Assembly: GCA_025462885.1 (NCBI GenBank)
Contig: JAOAPN010000008.1
Coordinates: forward strand, 124,001-188,000
Source of the DNA: Acidobacteriaceae bacterium
Lineage (GTDB): Bacteria > Acidobacteriota > Terriglobia > Terriglobales > Acidobacteriaceae
DNA: 64,000 bases
Direction: 5' to 3'
Positions 58,046 to 64,000 of the stretch are shown here, in pieces. The notes under the pieces were generated by a model. That model worked only from the letters and a program-made list of their open reading frames with translations. It was not told the DNA's origin and did no database searches. Position numbers and translations under genes: made by a program. The stretch's first letter is position 1. Every line of letters starts with the position of its first letter.

Positions 58046-60802
58046 ATGCAGCCGTTTTCGAGGTGTTTCTTGGTATTAGGATCGCAGTTCCAGAGGCGTG
58101 GAATTTTTTTCCGGGTTTTCCTGCTGATGGTTGTCGGGGCTTCAGCCACAATCGCGCTTAGCGCACAATCGTCGAACAACCTTCAGACAAACTGTAGCGA
58201 TCCCACGCAGAGCAGCCTGCCAGCCTGTAGGACATCCTCAGACACATCCTCTCAGGGCGCGACCAACATAAACGATGGAGCGCAGCAGCAGATGCAGACG
58301 GATCAGGACTCGCAAAGAGACCAGACCGGTCAGCAGGTTTACGTCGATACGGCGGGAACAAACCGGCGCACCACGCAACAGCGGACTGACACCTTCTTCC
58401 CTCCGGATCCCATCACCGATCTCCAGAAGCTGACTCGCTCTTCGACCGGAGAGATGCTCCCCATCTTCGGTCGGGACCTGTTCCAAAAAGCGCCGTCCAC
58501 CTTTGCTCCGGCGGACCAGATCCCTGCGATGCAGGACTATGTCGTCGGCCCCGGAGATGAGATTTTGCTCCGGCTGTGGGGGCCGGAGTCATTCAACAGC
58601 CAGCTTACGGTGGATCCGTCCGGCTCGATTTACGTCCCGAAGGTCGGAGCGATCCATGTAGCGGGTTTCCGCTTTCAGGAGCTCCAGCAAGAGGTCACCT
58701 CGGCGCTGAATCATGTCTATCGCAACTACAACCTGTCGGTAAACCTCGGACATCTGCACTCGATCCAGGTCTACGTGGTCGGCGAGGCACGCCGTCCCGG
58801 AGCCTATACCATCAGCTCTTTGAGCACGGTCCTGAACGCGCTATTCGCCTCCGGCGGTCCAAATGTTCAAGGGTCCATGCGGTACATCACGATCCGCCGC
58901 GAAGGACAGGAGCCGATGCCGTTCGATCTGTACGATCTGGTGCTGCGCGGAGATAAGTCACGCGACATTCGGCTGCAACAGGGCGACACCATCTTTATCC
59001 CTGCGGTGGGTCCCCAGGTCGCGCTTGGCGGCAGTGTCCGGCATCCGGCTATCTACGAAGTAAAGGGCGAAACGTCTGTCGCTCAAATCGTAGCGCTCGC
59101 CGGTGGTTATTCGGCAACCGCCTCAAAAGATCAGCTCAGCCTCGAACGCATCGACGTAGGCAACACGCGCCGCACCATGACGGTGAAACTGGACACTGCG
59201 GGCGATGCGATGCTTCTGCGCGATGGAGACGTCCTCTTCGTCAACCACATCAGCGCGGGCTATGAAAAGACCGTAACGATCCGCGGCAATCTGGCGAACC
59301 CCGGTCGCTTCGCCTGGCACGAAGGAATGCGGCTCAGCGATATCATTCCCGACCGTAAGTCGTTGCTTACCAATGGGTACTGGCGCGAACGCAACCGTCT
59401 GGGAGTTCCGACTCCACTATTCGAACCGCTGGAGCAAAATAATCGCGGTACGAGACAGTATCCATTCTCCCAGGGGCTCAGCGGGAACAATACCGGCTCG
59501 AACGGAACCTCCAATCGAACGAATAGCACTCGCTCCTCTTACGACCAACAGAATCAGAATCAAAATCAGACCGACGGCGTAGAGATGGACGGGCAGACGA
59601 TAAGCGAAAGCGCAGCGGTGCTCAGCGATACGGGCGGCCAGGCCCCCCCTCCCACCCAGAACGCGTTGGCCGGCATCTTCGGTAGCAGAGTCGACAACAA
59701 CTCTACGACCCCAACCAACAGCACGCTGAATTCACAGCAGCAGGATACTTTGCTCCCCCCAACCCCGCAGAGTACGCAGCAGCAAACGGGCTTGTCGAAC
59801 CAGGGTTATGGCAGCAGGGCCCAGCCCATCAGTATCAAAATTCCTGCTCCGGAGATCGATTGGTCCTATGCGGTGATCGAACGTCTTGATCCCGAGACGT
59901 TGCGCACGTCGCTCGTTCCCTTCAATCTGGGCCGTCTGGTCCAAAGCCATGAAGCTGCTCAGGATCTGGTGCTGCAACCCGGCGACGTCGTCACCATCCT
60001 GTCGCAGGCGGACATCCACGTTCCCCAGGATGAACAGACCAAGTATGTGCGGCTTGAAGGGGAGTTTCCAGGTGCTGGAGTCTACAGCGTAGGACCGAAC
60101 GAGACGCTGGACCAGCTCGTGCGTCGTGCTGGCGGGTTCTCTACGAAAGCCTATCTGTACGGCAGCTCCTTCGTCCGGGAATCGGCGCGAATCTTCCAGC
60201 AGCAACGGCTCGACGAGTACCTCTCCACCCTGTCTACGGATATGGAGCGCGCCGCCGCGGTTCGGGTAGCCTCTTCCAGCTCCGGAATACTCGACCCGAA
60301 TGCCTTACAGGAGCAACGGAGCCTGATCTCGCATCTGCGCCAGCTTCGCGCGACCGGCCGCGTTGTTCTCGAGTTTCGGCCGGACAGTGCTTCTGCCGTC
60401 GACAGCGTCCCGAAGATCCCGCTGGAGAACGGCGATATCTTTCGCGTCCCTTCCCGGCCAAATACCGTCAGCGTGATTGGCGCGGTCTACGGTCAGAACG
60501 TCTTCCTCTTCGACACCAAGCGGCATGTCGAAGATTATGTCGCCCTGGCGGGCAAGCCGAACCGCATCGCCGATCGCAAGCACGCCTTCATCATCCGGGC
60601 GGATGGTTCGATCTTCAGCAGGGAGAGAGCCAAGGGAGTCTGGTCGAACAGCTTTGATTCGACACGCATCAATCCCGGCGATTCGATCGTCATTCCGGAA
60701 AAGTTGATCAAGCCAACCGCACTGAAGCAGTTGCTCGACTATTCGCAGATTCTCTCCTCGTTTGGTCTGGCAGCAGCGGCAGTCAACGTGATTGGCCGCT
60801 GA
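58046..60802 (+). CDS. Polysaccharide export protein with SLBB domains (Wza-like, large)
   Basis: A 918-residue periplasmic/outer-membrane export protein. After a signal-type segment (FFRVFLLMVVGASATIALSA) and a Gln/Thr/Asn-rich linker, the poly-export domain begins at MQDYVVGPGDEILLRLWGPE, continuing GSIYVPKVGAIHVAGFRFQE. SLBB repeats follow (VYVVGEARRPGAYTISSLST, VALGGSVRHPAIYEVKGETS, VTIRGNLANPGRFAWHEGM, VRLEGEFPGAGVYSVGPNET, VSVIGAVYGQNVFLFDTKRH). A second low-complexity stretch rich in Asn/Gln/Ser lies at about 490-610. It is longer than E. coli Wza (about 380) through extra SLBB domains. The frame is open from TTG 57953; ATG 58046 gives the best signal, but the choice is uncertain. Followed by a terminator. 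Confidence 0.87.
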   Translation: MQPFSRCFLVLGSQFQRRGIFFRVFLLMVVGASATIALSAQSSNNLQTNCSDPTQSSLPACRTSSDTSSQGATNINDGAQQQMQTDQDSQRDQTGQQVYVDTAGTNRRTTQQRTDTFFPPDPITDLQKLTRSSTGEMLPIFGRDLFQKAPSTFAPADQIPAMQDYVVGPGDEILLRLWGPESFNSQLTVDPSGSIYVPKVGAIHVAGFRFQELQQEVTSALNHVYRNYNLSVNLGHLHSIQVYVVGEARRPGAYTISSLSTVLNALFASGGPNVQGSMRYITIRREGQEPMPFDLYDLVLRGDKSRDIRLQQGDTIFIPAVGPQVALGGSVRHPAIYEVKGETSVAQIVALAGGYSATASKDQLSLERIDVGNTRRTMTVKLDTAGDAMLLRDGDVLFVNHISAGYEKTVTIRGNLANPGRFAWHEGMRLSDIIPDRKSLLTNGYWRERNRLGVPTPLFEPLEQNNRGTRQYPFSQGLSGNNTGSNGTSNRTNSTRSSYDQQNQNQNQTDGVEMDGQTISESAAVLSDTGGQAPPPTQNALAGIFGSRVDNNSTTPTNSTLNSQQQDTLLPPTPQSTQQQTGLSNQGYGSRAQPISIKIPAPEIDWSYAVIERLDPETLRTSLVPFNLGRLVQSHEAAQDLVLQPGDVVTILSQADIHVPQDEQTKYVRLEGEFPGAGVYSVGPNETLDQLVRRAGGFSTKAYLYGSSFVRESARIFQQQRLDEYLSTLSTDMERAAAVRVASSSSGILDPNALQEQRSLISHLRQLRATGRVVLEFRPDSASAVDSVPKIPLENGDIFRVPSRPNTVSVIGAVYGQNVFLFDTKRHVEDYVALAGKPNRIADRKHAFIIRADGSIFSRERAKGVWSNSFDSTRINPGDSIVIPEKLIKPTALKQLLDYSQILSSFGLAAAAVNVIGR

Positions 60803-60859
60803 CCGGCCTTACCAACAACAATCCGACCCGCTTTGTTGCGAAGTTGAGGATCGAAAGAA

Positions 60860-60892
60860 TGGCACGGGGACTCATTCCCGTGCCACTTTGTT
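60860..60892 (+). terminator. Rho-independent terminator after the SLBB gene
   Basis: Perfect 9-bp arms TGGCACGGG (60860-60868) and CCCGTGCCA (60877-60885) followed by CTTTGTTT. It is 57 bases after the stop codon. Confidence 0.7.
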
Positions 60893-60995
60893 TAAACGTT
60901 GCCAGTCCGCAGCCATGCAGGACTTTTCAAAAGATTGTGTGGGAGATCACAGGGCCGCAACATGAGCTGACGCCTGATACGGGGAAGGTTCCGGA

Positions 60996-61988
60996 CTATC
61001 GCTTAGCAGCGCGGTTATTCCAAAACTGGGGATGGCCCGAAAAAAAACGATTGATAAAGTCCGGAAGATGGCTCTCGCGCCGTCCAAGCTGATAGGCAAA
61101 CCACTTATTTGCGGTACGAAGTACGGCTGCCGGAATGGAAATCGGCTCGTTCGCTTTAAGGTAGTGAAGTTCGGACAGAACGAAACGACGGCCTTCCTGA
61201 CCAGCATTTCCGAACCGTTCCAGCAACCAATGCTCCCGGGTGTGGTGAACCCCGGTATCGAAGTAGCGGGCAAACTCTTCCCTTACCGACATAGAGTGCG
61301 AGTGGATAACGGTTGCATCACTCTGGTAGGCGACCTTCCAGCCGGCCATCAGGAGGCGAGCAGCAACGATTGAATCTTCCGCGATGATCACGTCGACAGG
61401 AAATCCGCCGACCTCTTCCAGGGCGCTGCGCCGATAGGCAGCAAAGCTGTTGGAGAGAAATGCTGTCTTGATTCCGAGCCGGTCGCGCGATTCAAAGGTA
61501 CGCACCTCGGAGATCGCGGGATAGTTGAACAATCGCGCGTGCCTTTCGATGGCATGCGCCTGTTCACGAGGAATTTGGCGTCCATACGTCGCTCCCACCT
61601 GGGGGTCATCGAAGGCGTCGCAAAGCCTCTCAATTGAATCGACCTGGGCGGGAATGGCGTCCTGCGTAATGTAGAGCAGAATCTCTGCCCACGGCATATA
61701 TTCACCGGCCAATTGCCGGGTGCGTCCGTGGCCAAAATCTTCTTTAGGGATTGTTACAAGGTGGTAGCCGGCCTGCGTCACGAGCTTTGGAGTTTCATCG
61801 GAAGACGAGGAGTCGATGATCAGAATCTGATCTTTACCGAGCCCCTGCTTCTCTAGAGCATGCTCCAGCTCCGGCCAATCCTTAGCTGCGTTGTATGTCG
61901 GAATTACGACACCAATATGGTCTAAGCGGACCTTCGCAGCGATTCCGTGCCGAACTGTCTCCCTACTCTGAAGGTCCAAAGGTATCAT
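60996..61988 (-). CDS. Glycosyltransferase family 2, rhamnosyltransferase-like
   Basis: A 330-residue cytoplasmic GT-A glycosyltransferase that transfers a nucleotide-activated sugar, likely in surface polysaccharide synthesis. The N terminus has the GT2 start IGVVIPTYNAAKDWPELEHA and ILIIDSSSSDETPKLV. The metal/acceptor segments are LLYITQDAIPAQVD and VIIAEDSIVAARLLMAGWKV. A C-terminal region with HSHSMSVREEFARYFDTGVH resembles RfbN-type O-antigen rhamnosyltransferases. ATG 61988 was taken; the family domain begins near residue 24, leaving a short extension. It is convergent to the SLBB gene, 193 bases away, so it is functionally related but separately transcribed. Confidence 0.87.
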   Translation of the reverse strand: MIPLDLQSRETVRHGIAAKVRLDHIGVVIPTYNAAKDWPELEHALEKQGLGKDQILIIDSSSSDETPKLVTQAGYHLVTIPKEDFGHGRTRQLAGEYMPWAEILLYITQDAIPAQVDSIERLCDAFDDPQVGATYGRQIPREQAHAIERHARLFNYPAISEVRTFESRDRLGIKTAFLSNSFAAYRRSALEEVGGFPVDVIIAEDSIVAARLLMAGWKVAYQSDATVIHSHSMSVREEFARYFDTGVHHTREHWLLERFGNAGQEGRRFVLSELHYLKANEPISIPAAVLRTANKWFAYQLGRRESHLPDFINRFFSGHPQFWNNRAAKR

Positions 61989-62579
61989 CGTAGAAACAAG
62001 CCCAATCGAAAAGTCCTCTGTTGTATAACGGTCATCAATCGGTCACGTCTACGAGGTCTACTTCTACCCCTAAAACATCTCAGGATAGACGCTTAAATAT
62101 ACCACCAAGTCAAACTTTATCCAGCACCAAATGTCCTTCTATTCGACGCGTGAGGGTGTCATTCAGGAGCGGGCTCGAACGGTTCGGAGTTCGGAAGTTC
62201 GATGCGGGATGACATTTTCGCGCATTCATCTTCTCAATGCGATCTGAGGGGATATTGCAGGCGATCGCGACTCAGGAAGCGATGCAATGAACCGCTCATC
62301 TTGCGGCGGCGAATAACTGGCTATGCTTCAAGCCAAACAGCGCTGCAATCGCAGAACTGTTCATAAAGTAAAGTATACAACACTGCACAAACTCTAGTAG
62401 CTCCGCCTATGGAACGGGCCCGGTCTTTTCAGCATCTGCTGGCGGCAATCCGACTCTCCGATCTCGACATTCGTTTCTACAACACAGGTGCGACTGAGTC
62501 CTTCGGGGATACCGCAGACGGGGTAGCGAACGAGGAGTGTCCGCGCAGCCAATTTGTGGCTGCGCTAGCCGACTCTGCG
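61989..62579. other. 590-bp region between the GT2 and diguanylate cyclase genes; no gene seen
   Basis: AT-rich with short frames only. A long plus-strand frame starting at 62409 runs into the cyclase gene on the opposite strand and has no family resemblance. No tRNA-like cloverleaf or operator of the AGTTC type was found. The GT2 promoter should lie at its left end. Confidence 0.4.
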
Positions 62580-63848
62580 CTAAACGGCTGCGGCAGGGAA
62601 GTCGCGAAAGGCTTTCGCGCGGCTCATGGGCTTGGCTTTGAGTGCGTACATCCGCTGATCGGCCAGGCGGAGCAGATTCGTTGCGTCCTGGGCGTCGTGG
62701 GGATAGATGGCCGCTCCCAGGCTGGCCGAGATGATCGTTGGCCGGCCAGCGAGAAGAATCGGCCGCTCGATGGCGCAGTGGATGGCATCGACGCGATGGC
62801 TAATGGAGCGGTGGTCGGCCAGCGACGAGGTCAGCAGCACGAACTCATCTCCTCCCAGACGTGCAAGCGTGTCCGAAGCGTGGAGCGTGTCGCGAAGATT
62901 CTGGGCGACCTCACGCAAAAGCTGATCGCCAGCCTGATGGCCGAGAGTGTCGTTGATCTTCTTGAAGCCGTTCAGGTCGAGCAGCAGCACGGCGATCGAG
63001 CCATTGGTCCGGCGGCAGCGATCGATCGAGTGGGCGAGGCGGTCCTCAAAAAGGCGGCGGTTCGGAAGACCCGTCAGTTCGTCGTGGAGCGCAAGCCATT
63101 GGTTGGAGGAGACCTGCTCCTCCAGCATCACCAGGATCATGCCGATCGAGATCAGAGACTTCTGCATGTTCCAGACGTGTGACGCAATGTCAGCATACGC
63201 AGCGTAGTTGACGATCCAGGGATGCAGGAGAAAACAGAGCGCCCAGATGGTGAAGCCGGTCAGGATAGCGAGACGCCCCGTGCTCTTTTTCGGCAGGCGT
63301 CGCTGGAAGTTCACGGCTGCAATGCTGTAGACGACGCAGAGGCTCCAGTAGACGGCCGACCGATTCTGGCCGTGGTACACGAGATACCCCATGCCGCACC
63401 AACCGAAGAAGTGTATGGCGGCCAGGATAGGGCTGCGGCGAAGGAAGACCGACGTAGAGACACCGAGGATGAATCCAAGGACGACCGGGACCATGAAGGC
63501 GCGCATAGCGTGGATGTGCAGCCCGTACATGGTGTTGATCGTGAGCAGCGGCAGAGCGTTCAGGGAGACGTAGAGCAGTCGCGTGCGGCGCGGAAGAGTG
63601 TAGTTCCCGGAGGCCCAGTTGAACACCAGCCCGGCCATCAGATAGCAGTCGAGAACGATGATGTGGAGAATCACATTCGGCATCCCGACTGGGGCGTAGA
63701 AGGTATGAGCGATGGCCTCGACGAGAGTGAAGCCAAGTCCCAGAAGCCAGACGTCCGTTTGCTGCTGCGAGTGTTGACGGCGCAGCAGAAGGAGTATGAC
63801 GATCAGGATCGTCAAGGCGGACAAGTCGGGTAAGAACGCTAAGTTCAT
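62580..63848 (-). CDS. Membrane-bound diguanylate cyclase (GGDEF)
   Basis: A 422-residue signalling enzyme that makes cyclic di-GMP. About the first 240 residues hold a multi-spanning membrane sensor of seven or so helices (LTILIVILLLLRR, VILHIIVLDCYLMAGLVFNW, VVLGFILGVSTSVF, LAILTGFTIWALCFLLHPW). The GGDEF domain starts at LALHDELTGLPNRRLFEDRL, includes VLLLDLNGFKKINDTLGHQA and the intact active site LARLGGDEFVLL, and ends with LRLADQRMYALKAK. The residue expected to be Arg of the inhibitory RxxD site is His (HASD), so product inhibition may be lost. ATG 63848 with GGAG just upstream. It may control the neighbouring polysaccharide module, since cyclic di-GMP commonly does so. Confidence 0.9.
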   Translation of the reverse strand: MNLAFLPDLSALTILIVILLLLRRQHSQQQTDVWLLGLGFTLVEAIAHTFYAPVGMPNVILHIIVLDCYLMAGLVFNWASGNYTLPRRTRLLYVSLNALPLLTINTMYGLHIHAMRAFMVPVVLGFILGVSTSVFLRRSPILAAIHFFGWCGMGYLVYHGQNRSAVYWSLCVVYSIAAVNFQRRLPKKSTGRLAILTGFTIWALCFLLHPWIVNYAAYADIASHVWNMQKSLISIGMILVMLEEQVSSNQWLALHDELTGLPNRRLFEDRLAHSIDRCRRTNGSIAVLLLDLNGFKKINDTLGHQAGDQLLREVAQNLRDTLHASDTLARLGGDEFVLLTSSLADHRSISHRVDAIHCAIERPILLAGRPTIISASLGAAIYPHDAQDATNLLRLADQRMYALKAKPMSRAKAFRDFPAAAV

Positions 63849-64000
63849 CTGGCTCCGCGCGCGGTCGGTCCTCTTCGTTCTTGAAGGACAGCCGTTTTCT
63901 TGCCTGGGCCCGGGGTACCGAGACTTTCAGAATACAAGAAAATGCAGGGAAAGTGTGCAATTAAGCACATGAACGCCGTTTAGGTTGCTTGCATGACTCG

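Noticed and set aside
62409..63182. 257-residue plus-strand frame at 62409
   Set aside because: Most of it lies opposite the GGDEF domain, whose motifs are intact on the minus strand; no ribosome site or family.
1..64000. CRISPR arrays, tRNA and rRNA genes
   Set aside because: No regularly spaced direct repeats and no cloverleaf-like or rRNA-like sequence were recognised by eye.

Overview
The window looks like the chromosome of an acidobacterium of the Terriglobia type (Granulicella/Terriglobus/Edaphobacter-like). The signs are an Oar-like TonB-dependent receptor, a VWFA-related protein of the acidobacterial kind, multiheme cytochrome/TPR proteins, FG-GAP proteins with a DUF1080-like front end, and many secreted sugar-active enzymes. 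This placement is inference from gene families; no rRNA or other marker gene is present. I saw no tRNA, rRNA, CRISPR array or replication origin.

Layout. 1-5.6 kb (+): end of a TonB receptor, then an FG-GAP protein, an ABM monooxygenase and a Gfo/Idh/MocA oxidoreductase. 5.6-17.9 kb (-): aldo/keto reductase, YdcZ-type transporter, Tat-exported sugar isomerase/epimerase-like protein, a regulator fusing an IclR-type helix-turn-helix to a sugar-binding domain, transaldolase, zinc alcohol dehydrogenase, a collapsed aldehyde dehydrogenase pseudogene, M24 peptidase, SDR, YncE-like propeller and a PQQ dehydrogenase. 18.3-23.6 kb (+): dihaem cytochrome c, second PQQ dehydrogenase, PmoA-like DUF6807 protein and GH27 alpha-galactosidase. 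23.7-29.7 kb: a paralogue of the first FG-GAP protein (-), a heptahaem cytochrome/TPR lipoprotein (+) and a DUF1080 protein (+). 29.7-37.2 kb: scarred DNA with an IS3 orfA remnant, M19 dipeptidase, an unrecognised Tat protein, a possible MFS remnant, a CocE/NonD hydrolase and a frameshifted GH2 remnant. 37.2-48.7 kb: GH63-like enzyme, VWA protein, secreted protein, and a DUF190-TolC-MFP-RND efflux operon. 48.8-55.5 kb: GH106-like enzyme, pentahaem cytochrome/TPR protein and small cytochrome c. 55.9-64 kb: Wzi-like and SLBB polysaccharide export proteins, a GT2 transferase and a diguanylate cyclase.

The main observation is a 16-bp palindrome, AGTTC-N6-GAACT, found eight times between 8.1 and 28.7 kb, in non-coding DNA upstream of six transcription units: the isomerase; the aldehyde/alcohol dehydrogenase-transaldolase set; both sides of the divergent PQQ dehydrogenase/cytochrome c pair; both sides of the divergent FG-GAP/heptahaem cytochrome pair; and the DUF1080 gene. 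At several sites it sits where a -35/-10 spacer would be. It looks like the operator of a local regulon, and the IclR-HTH/sugar-binding fusion is the natural candidate regulator. The gene content (DUF1080, Gfo/Idh/MocA, TIM-barrel epimerase, PQQ dehydrogenases, c-type cytochromes, GH27) suggests oxidative cell-envelope breakdown of a glycoside or polyol, perhaps by 3-keto-glycoside chemistry; that is inference.

Small mobile or palindromic elements are also present: two 116-bp copies with perfect 17-bp terminal inverted repeats (one supplies the stop codon of the efflux adaptor gene), a second MITE-like element, and a 140-bp nested palindrome.
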